Shown here: positions 17,916-26,875 of the stretch, piece after piece
Layout of the letters: every line of letters begins with the position of its first letter
Position numbering within the stretch: position 1 is the stretch's first letter
NCBI GenBank assembly: GCA_963806455.1
Contig: CAWDXZ010000006.1
Location: forward strand, 604,575 to 668,574
Direction of reading: 5' to 3'
Source of the DNA: Bog-756 sp963806455
Lineage (GTDB): Bacteria > Actinomycetota > Acidimicrobiia > Acidimicrobiales > RAAP-2
DNA: 64,000 nucleotides
Position numbers and translations under genes: made by a program
The notes under the pieces: generated by a model
Seen by the model: the letters and a program-made list of their open reading frames with translations, nothing else
What the model was told of the DNA's origin: nothing
Database searches by the model: none

Positions 17916-17946
17916 TTGGCAATCTCCTGTTTATCTAGTATAGATA
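17916..17946 (+). promoter_or_regulatory. Promoter with overlapping palindromic operator for the ABC operon
   Basis: TTGGCA at 17916-17921, a 17-base spacer, and TATAGA at 17939-17944 form a good sigma-70-type promoter. The perfect palindrome TATCTA-GTA-TAGATA (17932-17946) covers the -10 box. A ribosome site AGAGGAG precedes ATG 17993. AT-rich DNA is rare in this window, so the site stands out. The Rrf2 regulator encoded 3 kb downstream in the same gene group is the natural candidate to bind it (inference). Just upstream, 17873-17907 holds a direct repeat of CCTGGCCCGCCCGG with 21-base period and a GC hairpin that may terminate the glycosylase gene. Confidence 0.6.
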
Positions 17947-17992
17947 TAGGATAACCCTAAAACGGAGCCAGGAAACGGATCAGAGGAGTCCC

Positions 17993-19072
17993 ATGCGCCC
18001 CCAGCCCGCCCATCGATTTCGGAACCGCCACCTGGTGCTCGTGGCCACCGTAGGACTGGCGTTGACCGCCGCGGCCTGCAGCTCCAGCTCGGCCGCACCG
18101 TCATCGTCGACCGGATCGACGTCGAACGCACCGGTGACGCTGCGCCTGGGCTACCTCACCAACCTGACCCATGCCTCCGCCCTGGTCGGCGTCCAGGACG
18201 GCTACTTCAAGAAGAGCCTCCCGGGCAACGTGACGCTGCAGACCTCGACCTACAACGCCGGCCCGGCCGCGGTGACCGCCCTTCTGGCCGGGTCGCTCGA
18301 CGCCGCCTACCTGGGCCCGAACTCCGCCATCACCGCCTACTCGCAGGGCAAGGGCGCCATCCGGATCATCTCGGGGGCCACCTCCGGGGGGGCGGGCCTC
18401 GTGGTCAGCCCGTCGATCAGCTCGCCGAGCCAGCTCAGCGGCAAGACCGTGGCCACCCCGCAACTGGGCAACACCCAGGACGTCGCCCTCCGCACCTGGC
18501 TGAGGAAACAGGGGCTCACCTTCCCCGGCCCGAACGGCGGGAGCGGGCAGGTCACCATCCTGCCGCAGGACAACGCCACCACCCTCACCTCGTTCGAGGC
18601 CGGCTCCATCGCCGGGGCATGGGTCCCCGAGCCCTGGGCGACCCGGATGGTGTCCGAAGGGCACGGCAAACTGCTCGTCAACGAGAAGACCCAGTGGCCG
18701 GGCGGACTGTTCTCCACCACCGTGCTGGTGGTCAACAAGGACTTCCTGGCGGCGAACCCGACGGTGGTCAGCGACCTGCTGAAGGGCCAGATCGCCACGA
18801 ACAACTTCCTCAACCGGTCGCCGACCCAGGCTCAGGCCGACGCCAACACGGCGCTGGCCGCCCTCACCGGCAAGCCCCTGAAGGCGCCTGAGCTGGCCAC
18901 CGCCTGGGCCGACATGACCTTCACCAACGACCCGATCGCCTCGTCCATCGCTACCGACCTGGTGCATGCCAAGGCGGCGGGCTTCCCGACCAGCAACACC
19001 AGCGGCATCTACGACCTCGGCCCGCTCAACCAGCTCCTGGTCAGCGAGGGGAAGGCCACGTTGAAGTCATGA
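17993..19072 (+). CDS. ABC transporter substrate-binding lipoprotein (SsuA/NrtA/TauA type)
   Basis: 359-residue periplasmic-type binding lipoprotein. Seen: basic N terminus, hydrophobic segment and lipobox LTAAAC with Cys near residue 28, then a Ser/Thr linker and a domain starting VTLRLGYLTNLTHA. The motif GSLDAAYLGPNSA near 100 and AWVPEPWATRM near 205 are typical of aliphatic sulfonate/nitrate/taurine binding proteins. It is the first gene of an operon with ATPase and permease (4-base ATGA overlap). Likely role: capture of a sulfonate or similar anion. The ligand is not certain. Confidence 0.88.
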   Translation: MRPQPAHRFRNRHLVLVATVGLALTAAACSSSSAAPSSSTGSTSNAPVTLRLGYLTNLTHASALVGVQDGYFKKSLPGNVTLQTSTYNAGPAAVTALLAGSLDAAYLGPNSAITAYSQGKGAIRIISGATSGGAGLVVSPSISSPSQLSGKTVATPQLGNTQDVALRTWLRKQGLTFPGPNGGSGQVTILPQDNATTLTSFEAGSIAGAWVPEPWATRMVSEGHGKLLVNEKTQWPGGLFSTTVLVVNKDFLAANPTVVSDLLKGQIATNNFLNRSPTQAQADANTALAALTGKPLKAPELATAWADMTFTNDPIASSIATDLVHAKAAGFPTSNTSGIYDLGPLNQLLVSEGKATLKS

Positions 19073-19917
19073 CCTCCCTCGCCACGGGCACCATCGATCG
19101 GGTCGGGGCCCGCGCCCCGGCGGTGTCGCTCACCGGGGCGTCCAAACGACACGGGTCGGGTGAGACCGCGGTCACCGCCTTGCAGGACGTGACCCTCGAC
19201 GTCGCCCCCGGCCGCTTCGTCTGCCTGGTGGGCGCCTCGGGGTGCGGGAAGACCACCCTGCTCAACCTGGTGGCCGGCCTGGACCGCCCTACGGTCGGGT
19301 CGGTGGAGGTCGGCGACGGGGTGCGGCGGTCGGCCGATGGCGATCCCTCCGTCAAGGGGTCGGTGGCGCCGGCCGGGTCGGCCGTCGCCATGCTCTTCCA
19401 GGACTCGGCCCTCTTCCCCTGGTTGACCGTGGCGGCCAACGTCGAGCTCCCTCTCCGGCTGCGAGGCGTGGGCAAGGCCGAGCGTCGGGCGGTGGCCGCC
19501 GACCTGTTGGAGCGTGTGCACCTCGAGGGATTCGGGCCGAAGCGGCCGCACGAGCTCTCCGGGGGCATGCGGCAACGGGCTGCGCTGGCCCGGGCCCTCG
19601 CCCAGGAGGCCGGCCTCCTGCTGATGGACGAGCCCTTCGGGGCCCTCGACGCCATCACCCGCGACCTGCTCCACGACGAGCTCGAGTCGCTGTGGATCGA
19701 CCGGAGGTTCACCGTGCTCTTCGTGACCCATAACGTCCGGGAGGCGGCCCGGCTGGGGGACACCATCGTGCTGTTGACCAGCCGGCCCGGCCGGGTGGCG
19801 GCCGTCTTCCCGGTCGAGCTGCCCCGGCCCCGCCGCATCGACTCCCCCGAGATCGCCGGCCTGGCAGCCACGGTGACCGACCAGCTCCGGGCGGAGGTGG
19901 GACGCCATGGCGATTGA
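19069..19917 (+). CDS. ABC transporter ATP-binding protein (SsuB/TauB type)
   Basis: 282-residue nucleotide-binding subunit powering uptake. Seen: Walker A GASGCGKTTLL near residue 57, Q-loop MLFQDSALFPWLTV near 105, signature LSGGMRQRAALARAL near 163, Walker B GLLLMDEPFGALDA near 183, and the switch His in FVTHNVREA near 217. The Phe-Pro-Trp-Leu-Thr after the Q-loop is characteristic of the nitrate/sulfonate/taurine subfamily. Starts overlap the binding protein stop, and the 3' end overlaps the permease by 11 bases, so the three are translationally coupled. Confidence 0.9.
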   Translation: MTSLATGTIDRVGARAPAVSLTGASKRHGSGETAVTALQDVTLDVAPGRFVCLVGASGCGKTTLLNLVAGLDRPTVGSVEVGDGVRRSADGDPSVKGSVAPAGSAVAMLFQDSALFPWLTVAANVELPLRLRGVGKAERRAVAADLLERVHLEGFGPKRPHELSGGMRQRAALARALAQEAGLLLMDEPFGALDAITRDLLHDELESLWIDRRFTVLFVTHNVREAARLGDTIVLLTSRPGRVAAVFPVELPRPRRIDSPEIAGLAATVTDQLRAEVGRHGD

Positions 19918-20830
19918 CCACGCCCTCACCCCGGCCCGGTCCGAGCCGTCGGCGGGAGACGGGACGGCCCCGGACCGGCCCACCCATCGCCAGGCCCTGG
20001 CCGGCCTCGACGCCCTCGACCGGGCCGACCGGTCGAGCCGAGGGACTCGGGGTCAGCGCCTGTGGCGGGCCACCTGGCCCAAGCTCATCGCCTTCGGGAT
20101 CATCCTCCTCGTCTGGCAGGTCGCCGTGTGGGCCCACTGGCGGCCCTACATCCTCCAACCGCCGGCCACGGTGGGCCGCCAGCTGTGGGACCTCCTCGGC
20201 ACCTCGCTGTTCTGGCAGGCCGCTTGGGCCACGGCGCAACAGGCCGTCATCGGGTTCGCGTTGGTCATCGTCATCGGCGGCGTCGTCGGCACCGCCGTGG
20301 CCCGGCTGCGGGTGTTGCGGGCCGGGGTCGGGGCGCTGATCACCGGGATGCAGACCCTGCCCTCGGTGCTCTGGTACCCGCTCGCCTACATGGCCTTCGG
20401 CGTGCACAACGCCGCCATCGTCCTCATGATGGTCCTCGGCGCGGCCCCCTCGGTGGCCAACGGGTTCATCAGTGGCATCGACCAGGTGCCACCCGGCCTC
20501 CTGCGGGCCGGCCGGGTGCTCGGGGCCAGAGAACTCTCGCTCGAACGTCACGTGGTGCTCCCGGCCGCCCTGCCCAGCGTGCTCGGCGGGCTGAAGCAGA
20601 GCTGGACGTTCGGCTGGCACGCCCTCATGGCCGGTGAGTTCCTGATCCTGGTCAATCCGCTGAGCCTGGGCGGGCGCACGGTGAACGCCCTGACCCAGGG
20701 CGACTACGCCATCGTGGTGGGGTTGATGATCGTCATCGTGTTCATCGGGATCATGGTCGACACCGCTTTCAGCCGGGCCGACATCGCGGTGCGGGGCCGC
20801 TACGGGCTGCTCGACGCCTCGGCCACCTGA
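19907..20830 (+). CDS. ABC transporter permease (SsuC/TauC type)
   Basis: 307-residue membrane subunit with about six hydrophobic segments from residue 60. An unusually long polar N-terminal tail (about 55 residues, rich in Arg and Asp) precedes the first segment. The coupling helix region RAGRVLGARELSLERHVVLP near 203 matches the EAA-type loop of this family. ATG 19907 lies inside the ATPase 3' end. Together with the two upstream genes it forms a complete importer. The Rrf2 regulator follows 59 bases later. Confidence 0.88.
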   Translation: MAIDHALTPARSEPSAGDGTAPDRPTHRQALAGLDALDRADRSSRGTRGQRLWRATWPKLIAFGIILLVWQVAVWAHWRPYILQPPATVGRQLWDLLGTSLFWQAAWATAQQAVIGFALVIVIGGVVGTAVARLRVLRAGVGALITGMQTLPSVLWYPLAYMAFGVHNAAIVLMMVLGAAPSVANGFISGIDQVPPGLLRAGRVLGARELSLERHVVLPAALPSVLGGLKQSWTFGWHALMAGEFLILVNPLSLGGRTVNALTQGDYAIVVGLMIVIVFIGIMVDTAFSRADIAVRGRYGLLDASAT

Positions 20831-20889
20831 GCCGCGGGCCCCGGGACACGGCCTATACGGGTCGGACTGCTTCTGACAGAATCGCTGGC

Positions 20890-21345
20890 GTGTACATCTC
20901 TGCCAAGGTGGACTACGCCGTACGGGCCTTGTGCACCCTGGCCGACGCCGGTGGCCGGCCGGTCACGGCGGAGTCGCTGGCCCAGTCCCAGGGGCTGCCC
21001 TCGAAATTCCTCGAGTCCATCCTCAACGACATGCGCCGGGCCGGTCTGCTGCTCAGCCAGCGAGGGGCCGAGGGCGGCTACCGGCTGTCCCGCCCCGCCG
21101 ACGCCATCACGGTGGCCGAGGTGATCCGACCGCTGGACGGCCCCCTGGCCGAGGTCCGCGGCCTCCGGCCGGAGGCGGCCAAGTACCAGGGGGCGGCCGA
21201 GCACCTCCAGGACGTCTGGGTGGCGGTGCGGGCCAGCCTGCGCTCCGTCCTCGAGCAGGTGAGCATCGCCGACATCGTGTCCGGCGAGTTGCCCCGGTCG
21301 GTGCAGACGCTCACCACCGATCCCGACGCCTGGCTGTCGCGCTAG
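20890..21345 (+). CDS. Rrf2 family transcriptional regulator
   Basis: 151-residue winged-helix regulator. Seen: VYISAKVDYAVRALCTLA at the start, helix-turn-helix TAESLAQSQGLPSKFLESIL near 30-50, and the wing QRGAEGGYRLSRPADAITV. The three-cysteine iron-sulfur ligand set of IscR or NsrR is absent; the only Cys is in the first helix. That places it with cluster-free members such as CymR, which control sulfur metabolism. Its position after a sulfonate-type importer and the palindrome over the importer promoter suggest local regulation (inference). GTG 20890 is the start that keeps the family N terminus. Confidence 0.85.
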   Translation: MYISAKVDYAVRALCTLADAGGRPVTAESLAQSQGLPSKFLESILNDMRRAGLLLSQRGAEGGYRLSRPADAITVAEVIRPLDGPLAEVRGLRPEAAKYQGAAEHLQDVWVAVRASLRSVLEQVSIADIVSGELPRSVQTLTTDPDAWLSR

Positions 21346-21402
21346 CCGGCCGTGACAGCGGGCCGACCCCGGCCCCTCCCGCCCCGCCCTACGCTGCCCG
21401 GC

Positions 21403-22977
21403 ATGGACTCGCAATCCGGCCACGGGCCGGCCGCGACGCCAGGTCCGCACGGCGCCGACGCTTCGGAGACAGGCGCCGCGGTCGCACGCCTGGCCCAGGC
21501 GGACCGCATCGTGCTCGTGATCGTGTGCCTGGCCCAGTTCATGGTGGTGCTCGACATCTCCATCGTGAACGTGGCCCTACCGTCCATCCAGAAGAGCCTC
21601 GGCTTCAGCGAAGCCAACCTCCAGTGGGTGGTCACCGCCTACTCGCTCACCTTCGGCGGCCTGCTGCTCCTCGGCGGCCGCCTGGCCGACCTGTTCGGCC
21701 GACGGCGCATCTTCCTCCTCGGCCTGGTCCTGTTCACCGGATCCAGCCTGCTCGGCGGCTTCGCCCAGAACCAGGGGACGCTGATCGCCGCCCGGGCGCT
21801 GCAGGGGGTCGGGGCGGCCGTCCTGTCCCCCGCCACCCTGACCATCCTCACCGTGACGTTCACCGACCACCGGGCGCGGGCCAAGGCGCTCGGCGTCTGG
21901 AGCGCGGTGGCGGCCGGCGGGGGTGCCGCCGGTGCCCTCTTCGGGGGCATCCTCACCCAGTACCTGTCGTGGCGGTGGATCCTTTTCGTCAACGTGCCTA
22001 TCGGGGTCGTGCTGTTCCTCTTCGCTCGGTTCTTCCTGAAGGAGTCACGCGCCGAGGCACCTCGCCGGCGGTTGGACATCGCCGGGTCGGTCACGGTCAC
22101 CGCCGGACTGCTGGCCCTCGTGTACACCATCGTCCACACCGACCAGGTGGGCTGGACGTCGCTGTCCACCCTGGTGAGCGGGTCGGTGGCCATCGTGATG
22201 CTGGGCCTGTTCGTCTACGTGGAGGGCGCCGTGGCCGAGCAGCCCCTGGTCCCGCTCAGACTGTTCCGGTCACGGGCGGTCACGGGCGCCAATCTGGTGA
22301 TGTTCACGTTCGGAGCGGCCATGTTCGCCATGTGGTTCTTCCTCTCGCTCTACCTGCAGCAGGTCCTCCACTACGACCCGGTCATCACCGGGATCACCTT
22401 CATCCCCCAGACCGCGGCCATCGCCGTCGGCGCCACCATCGCCGGACGTCTCGCCCCCCGGCTGGGCCCCCGCCCGGTCATGATGGCCGGGGCCTTCATG
22501 GCCGCCGGCGGCCTGTACTGGCTGTCCCACATCCAGGCCGGCGACAGCTACTGGACCGGTGCCTGTGGCGGCGGGATCCTGGCCACCTTCGGCATGGGCC
22601 TGGCCTTCACACCGGTGGCCCTCTCGGCCACGGGCGGGGTCCGCCCCGAGGAGGCGGGACTGGCGTCGGGTCTGGTCAACAGCAGCCGGCAGATCGGCGC
22701 GTCGCTCGGGCTGGCCGTCCTCTCGACGGTGGTGGCCTCCCACATCTCGGCACTCCTGTCGGGGAAGGTGATCACCCCGGAGGTGCAACGAGTCGCCGAG
22801 ACGGCCGGGCTGGCCCGGGGGTTCCTCATCGCCTCCGTCGTCGCCGCGGCCGGCGGGTTCCTCGCCTTCATCATCCCGGGGAGGGTCTCGTCCCTGTCGT
22901 CGCCGGCACGGCGAGCGGAGGCGACCGTCGCCACCGAGGCCGCCGCCGAGCTGGCCGTCTCGCCCGTGGGCGAGTGA
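21403..22977 (+). CDS. MFS drug exporter, DHA2/EmrB-like (14 TM)
   Basis: 524-residue major facilitator with about 14 hydrophobic segments, the DHA2 layout. Seen: FMVVLDISIVNVALPSIQK in the first segment (motif D1 of this family), GGRLADLFGRRRIF near 95 (motif A), and ALQGVGAAVLSPATL near 140 (motif C-like). It would export toxic hydrophobic compounds using the proton gradient; substrate unknown. ATG 21403 is preferred over GTG 21352 because TACGCT (21390-21395) lies seven bases upstream, suggesting a leaderless transcript. It overlaps the next gene by a GTGA junction. Confidence 0.85.
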   Translation: MDSQSGHGPAATPGPHGADASETGAAVARLAQADRIVLVIVCLAQFMVVLDISIVNVALPSIQKSLGFSEANLQWVVTAYSLTFGGLLLLGGRLADLFGRRRIFLLGLVLFTGSSLLGGFAQNQGTLIAARALQGVGAAVLSPATLTILTVTFTDHRARAKALGVWSAVAAGGGAAGALFGGILTQYLSWRWILFVNVPIGVVLFLFARFFLKESRAEAPRRRLDIAGSVTVTAGLLALVYTIVHTDQVGWTSLSTLVSGSVAIVMLGLFVYVEGAVAEQPLVPLRLFRSRAVTGANLVMFTFGAAMFAMWFFLSLYLQQVLHYDPVITGITFIPQTAAIAVGATIAGRLAPRLGPRPVMMAGAFMAAGGLYWLSHIQAGDSYWTGACGGGILATFGMGLAFTPVALSATGGVRPEEAGLASGLVNSSRQIGASLGLAVLSTVVASHISALLSGKVITPEVQRVAETAGLARGFLIASVVAAAGGFLAFIIPGRVSSLSSPARRAEATVATEAAAELAVSPVGE

Positions 22978-23777
22978 CCGACCCGGCACCGCCCGCACTG
23001 ACCCGGGTGCGACGCCGGGCCGGACAGGACCTCCGACGGACGTTCCGGAACCCGTTCGCATCCCGGGGACCGCGTCCGCTGCTCGTCCACTGCGGGCACC
23101 ACAAGGCCGGGACGGTCTGGTTCCGCCGGATCCTCCTCACCGTCATCCGACCCTACGGGCTCCGCTACCGCCATGGCGACTCGAGGTCGGTCCCGCCGGG
23201 AACCGACCTCGCCTACTACGCCAATGCCGGGACCTTCGACCGGCACCAGCTCGGTGACCGCCCATTCCGCGGCTCCCATCTGATCCGCGATCCGCGCGAC
23301 CTGGTGGTCTCGGGCTATGAGTACCACCTGGTCACCAGGGAGCCCTGGGCGCTCCAGCCCGACCCCCGCTACGACGGGGTCAGCTATCAGACCAGGCTGC
23401 GGGAGCTCGACGAGCAGGCGGGGCTGATGCTGGAGATCGAGTGGCTGGCATCGGGGACGGCGCTGTCCCTGGGCGCCTGGGACTACGACCAGCCGGAGTT
23501 CATCGAGCTGCGCTACGAGGACGTGCTGGCCGACGAGCGGGCAGCCTTCGAGAGCCTGTTCCGCTGGTACGGCTTCAACGACGCCGCGGTCGGGTCGGGC
23601 CTGGAGGCGGTCGACCGGTTCAGCCTCAGCCGGGGTGGGGCGCGGCCGAGCCACGTACGGTCGGGAGACCCCGGTGAATGGCGGGCCCGCCTCGGGGGAG
23701 CCCACGTCGAGCGGTTCAAGGAGCTCACCGGGGACCTGGTCGTCCGCCTGGGTTACGAGCCGACGCCCGACTGGTGA
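22974..23777 (+). CDS. Sulfotransferase domain protein
   Basis: 267-residue protein. Seen: PLLVHCGHHKAGTVWFRRIL near residue 32, a 5'-phosphosulfate loop variant with Lys-Ala-Gly-Thr, and HLIRDPRDLVVSGYEYHLV near 100, the 3'-phosphate loop. Acceptor unknown. The GTG start overlaps the MFS exporter stop, so the two are co-translated, which might mean that a sulfated product is exported (speculative). Its 3' end overlaps the convergent acyl-CoA synthetase gene by 25 bases, so no terminator separates them. Confidence 0.72.
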   Translation: MTDPAPPALTRVRRRAGQDLRRTFRNPFASRGPRPLLVHCGHHKAGTVWFRRILLTVIRPYGLRYRHGDSRSVPPGTDLAYYANAGTFDRHQLGDRPFRGSHLIRDPRDLVVSGYEYHLVTREPWALQPDPRYDGVSYQTRLRELDEQAGLMLEIEWLASGTALSLGAWDYDQPEFIELRYEDVLADERAAFESLFRWYGFNDAAVGSGLEAVDRFSLSRGGARPSHVRSGDPGEWRARLGGAHVERFKELTGDLVVRLGYEPTPDW

Positions 23778-25492
23778 CCGGGTCGGCCAGGCCCGAACCC
23801 ACCTGAGGCACCGACCAGGCCCTCGCGCCCGTGGCGCCGGAACTCGGCCCGGAGCTCGTCACGGTCACCGTCCCGCATCGGCCCATAGGACAGACCGGGG
23901 CCGAACCGGCGGAAGATCGGGTCGTCACCTCCCCACCAGCCCTCGGCGCGCAGCCGACCCTTCGTCACCTTGCCGCTGGCCGTCTGGGGCAGCGCCCGGG
24001 CGACCCGGACGAACGCCGGGGCCCACTTCGTCCCGAGGTCGGGCTGGGCGGCGAGGAAGGAACCGAAGGCGTCGGGATCGAAGGCCCGGTCCGGGACCAT
24101 CTCGACGGCCGCCATGACCTGGTCCCCCGACCGTGGATCGGGGACGGGGTACACGGCGGCGGCGGCCACCCCCTCCTGACGCACCAGGACCCGTTCGACC
24201 GGTCCGGCGGTGAGGTTCTCGGAGTCCACCCGCATCCAGTCCCCGCCACGACCGGCGAAGTAGAGGTAGCCCTCGCCGTCCCGGTAGGCCAGGTCCCCTG
24301 TCCAGTACCACCCGTTGCGGGTCCGGGCGGCGGTGGCCGCGGGGTCGCCGTAGTACCCCTCGAAGCTGCCGATGCCGTTGCGGTTGACGATCTCCCCGAT
24401 GGCTTCGGCGGCGTTGCGCAGCCGGCCGGCGGCGTCGAACTCGGCCACCGGGCACTCCTCCATGGTGCGCGGGTCGACGACGGCCACTCCGTCGGCCGGC
24501 CGCCCGAGCGAACCCGCCGGCGTCCCGGGCGTGCGGCTGATGGCCACGCCTCCCTCACTCGAGCCGTAGCCCTCGGTCAGCACGCAGCCGAAGCGACGTT
24601 CGAACTCGACCTGGTCGGCCACCGACGCCTCGGTGCCGAACCCCCGCCGGAGGGTGGTGGTGGCGTCATCGTCCCCGGGTGGGCCGGCCAGCACGTAGGC
24701 CAGGGCCTTGCCCACGTAGGTGAAGGTGGTGGCCCGGTGCCGCCGGACATCCGCGAGGAAACCCGAGGCGCTGAAGCGGCGGGCCAGGGCCACCGTGGCC
24801 CCGACCACCAACGACGGGCCCCACAGCACCATCAGGGCGTTCCCGTGGAAGAGCGGCATGGTGCAGTAGGCCACGTCGTCCCGGTCGAACCCGTAGGCCC
24901 CGGCGGCGTACCGGGCGATGGTGGCCAGCCGACCCTGCGTGCAGCGCACCGCCTTCGGTGAGCCGGTCGTGCCCGACGTGAACAACAGCAGGAACAGGTC
25001 CTCGGGAGACGGGACCATCCCGGCCGACGCCGCCGCGCCGGGACCGGCACCCCGGTGGGGCTCGAGCAGTCCGGGGTAGCCGGGATCGTCGACCCGGAGC
25101 ACCCGGAGGTCCGTACCGAGGTCCAGCCCGTCGAGCAGGGCCGCCCCCTCGGCGTCGGTGAGGACCACCCGACAGTCGGTGCGGCGGACGTCACCGGCCA
25201 GAGCCTCGCCCCGGCGGGTCGGGTTGATCCCGACCACCACCCCCCCGGCCAGCGCCGCCGCCCCCAGCCAGAAGAGGTACTCGGGCACGTTGCCGAGCAG
25301 CACCCCGAGATGGACGGGGGCCGGCCCGTCGAGCGAGCGGATCCACGAGGCACGGCAGGCACTGGCCGCCACCACCTGGCGCCAGGACCATTGCCGGTCC
25401 TCGAACCGCAGGCCCGGGTGGTCGTCCTCCGCCCGGGCGGCGAGCAGGCCGCCCACGGTGGCCGCCCCACCGAGGGGCGGGACCACCGTCAC
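23753..25492 (-). CDS. Acyl-CoA synthetase (FadD17/FATP-like)
   Basis: 579-residue adenylate-forming ligase activating a fatty or aromatic acid to its CoA thioester. Seen: LLFTSGTTGSPKAVRCTQGR near 175 (AMP-binding P-loop), TEGYGSSEGGVAIS near 310, GWYWTGDLAYRDGEGYLYFA near 410, GGDWMRVDSENLTAG near 432, and PQTASGKVTKGRL near 528 with the catalytic Lys region. The DWMRVDSENL form is typical of the very-long-chain and steroid side-chain FadD17/FATP branch. GTG 25492 overlaps the upstream thioesterase stop as GTGA. The stop is TAA, unlike the TGA used by nearly every neighbour. Confidence 0.87.
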   Translation of the reverse strand: MTVVPPLGGAATVGGLLAARAEDDHPGLRFEDRQWSWRQVVAASACRASWIRSLDGPAPVHLGVLLGNVPEYLFWLGAAALAGGVVVGINPTRRGEALAGDVRRTDCRVVLTDAEGAALLDGLDLGTDLRVLRVDDPGYPGLLEPHRGAGPGAAASAGMVPSPEDLFLLLFTSGTTGSPKAVRCTQGRLATIARYAAGAYGFDRDDVAYCTMPLFHGNALMVLWGPSLVVGATVALARRFSASGFLADVRRHRATTFTYVGKALAYVLAGPPGDDDATTTLRRGFGTEASVADQVEFERRFGCVLTEGYGSSEGGVAISRTPGTPAGSLGRPADGVAVVDPRTMEECPVAEFDAAGRLRNAAEAIGEIVNRNGIGSFEGYYGDPAATAARTRNGWYWTGDLAYRDGEGYLYFAGRGGDWMRVDSENLTAGPVERVLVRQEGVAAAAVYPVPDPRSGDQVMAAVEMVPDRAFDPDAFGSFLAAQPDLGTKWAPAFVRVARALPQTASGKVTKGRLRAEGWWGGDDPIFRRFGPGLSYGPMRDGDRDELRAEFRRHGREGLVGASGGFGPGRPGHQSGVGS

Positions 25493-26319
25493 GACCGGGC
25501 CTCGACCACCAGGTTCTGGAGCGCTCGCCCGATCCGGCCCTGGACGTCCCACATCGCCGCCTCGGCGGCGCCGATGCCCGGGGAGCCGTACCGCGTGTGG
25601 GCATCGAGGCACACCCACTCCCCGACCGGGGGCCGGTGCATGGACACGGTGAGGTCGGCATTGACGAAGCTGCTGGTCAGGAAGTCGAGCTCGCTGGAGA
25701 TCCCGTTGGCGAAGTCGGCCGCGGCCGCGGCGCGCTGCCAGGGTGTCGGCTGCTCGCCCAGCACCACCGGGACGCGCAAGCGGAACCAGGCGGCGGCCGG
25801 ACCCCGGCCGTCCGACCCTCCCTTCACGAATTGCATCTCGACCCCCTGGTTGTGGAACGCCGGGTACCGGTCGACCATCGGGGGCCTCGGGGCGCCGCGT
25901 TCGGGGGGCTCGGGGGGCTCGCCGTCGGACCCGGCGGGCCCGACCGGCAGCCGGTCGGGGTCGACCCGCAACCGCAAGACCCGGGCCTTGGCCACTTCGA
26001 CCTCGCCGGCCACCACCACGGTGTCGAGAAGCTGCACCTTCCTCCCCGGCTTGACCAGGGAGGTGGTGACCCTGAGCGGTGCCAGTGGCACCGGGCGGAG
26101 CAGCTCGAGCGTGAGGCGGGCCAGCTGCAGACCGTCGTCCCGATTGTCGCCGTGGCGCTCGGCGGACCGGGCCACCAGGGCGGCGACCGGGCCGCCGTGG
26201 AGGGCCTCGGGCGACCAGGGTCCCCGAGCTCGATCGGTCGGCACCAGCACCGCTCCCTCGGGGACGAACAGGGCCGACCCGGCCCCGTCGTCGGGAGCGT
26301 CGGCCGGGGTCGCGGTCAT
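25489..26319 (-). CDS. Acyl-CoA thioesterase family protein (TesB-like double hotdog)
   Basis: 276-residue protein resembling the TesB-like thioesterase fold with two hotdog halves: ALHGGPVAALVARSAER near residue 40 (first hotdog helix), LRVTTSLVKPGRKVQLLDTV near 82, and a second half with NADLTVSMHRPPVGEWVCLD near 220. It would hydrolyse acyl-CoA to free acid and CoA. It is translationally coupled to the acyl-CoA synthetase downstream, giving a ligase/thioesterase pair acting on the same acyl class. ATG 26319 is the first plausible start. Confidence 0.8.
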   Translation of the reverse strand: MTATPADAPDDGAGSALFVPEGAVLVPTDRARGPWSPEALHGGPVAALVARSAERHGDNRDDGLQLARLTLELLRPVPLAPLRVTTSLVKPGRKVQLLDTVVVAGEVEVAKARVLRLRVDPDRLPVGPAGSDGEPPEPPERGAPRPPMVDRYPAFHNQGVEMQFVKGGSDGRGPAAAWFRLRVPVVLGEQPTPWQRAAAAADFANGISSELDFLTSSFVNADLTVSMHRPPVGEWVCLDAHTRYGSPGIGAAEAAMWDVQGRIGRALQNLVVEARS

Positions 26320-26491
26320 GGGCCACGACCCTACCGGGGCCGCGCCGGCCGGCGACGGTGCGGACGGCCCCACCGGCCGGCCGGCCGACCGGTCCGGGAA
26401 TGCGACCTGGGTTCGGCACCGCCTACCATCGGTGCCGCCGTCCGAGCCCGGACGGGACCGGGGCGATCGCGCCACGAACACGGGGAGAAGC

Positions 26492-26875
26492 ATGGGAACA
26501 GGACGAGCTGAGATCGACGTCAACGGGTCGCCGGACGAGGTCTGGGCGGTGGTGGGTGACTTCGGCGGCATCGGCGGCTGGATGCCCGGCATCGAGTCCT
26601 GCCGGGTCGAGGGCGACGACCGCATCCTCGAGACCATGGGGATGACCATCACCGAGCGCCTGGTGTCGAAGGACGACCGCGGCCGACGCCTGACCTACTC
26701 GATCGCGGCGGGTGCCCCGGTCGAGTCGCACCAGGCGGTGATCTCGGTGGGGCCGAACGGCGACACCAGCCATGTGACCTGGGAGGTCGAGGCGACACCC
26801 GACGAGATGGCCGACCTGATGGCGACCGTCTACCAGCAGGCGCTGGAGGCGCTGAAGACCCACGTCGAAGGATGA
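26492..26875 (+). CDS. SRPBCC family protein
   Basis: 127-residue protein of the START/Bet v 1-like ligand-binding fold: EIDVNGSPDEVWAVVGDFGG at the N terminus, GGWMPGIESCRVEGDDRI, and a C-terminal long helix ending ALEALKTHVEG. Such proteins bind hydrophobic ligands or act as cyclases/dehydratases; no function can be set. GGGGAG lies just before ATG 26492. It overlaps the next gene, also SRPBCC, by ATGA, so the pair may act together. Confidence 0.8.
   Translation: MGTGRAEIDVNGSPDEVWAVVGDFGGIGGWMPGIESCRVEGDDRILETMGMTITERLVSKDDRGRRLTYSIAAGAPVESHQAVISVGPNGDTSHVTWEVEATPDEMADLMATVYQQALEALKTHVEG

Noticed and set aside
14941..17943. 1000-codon open frame on the plus strand
   Set aside because: Runs antisense through ileS and out of frame through the DNA glycosylase; no recognisable protein.
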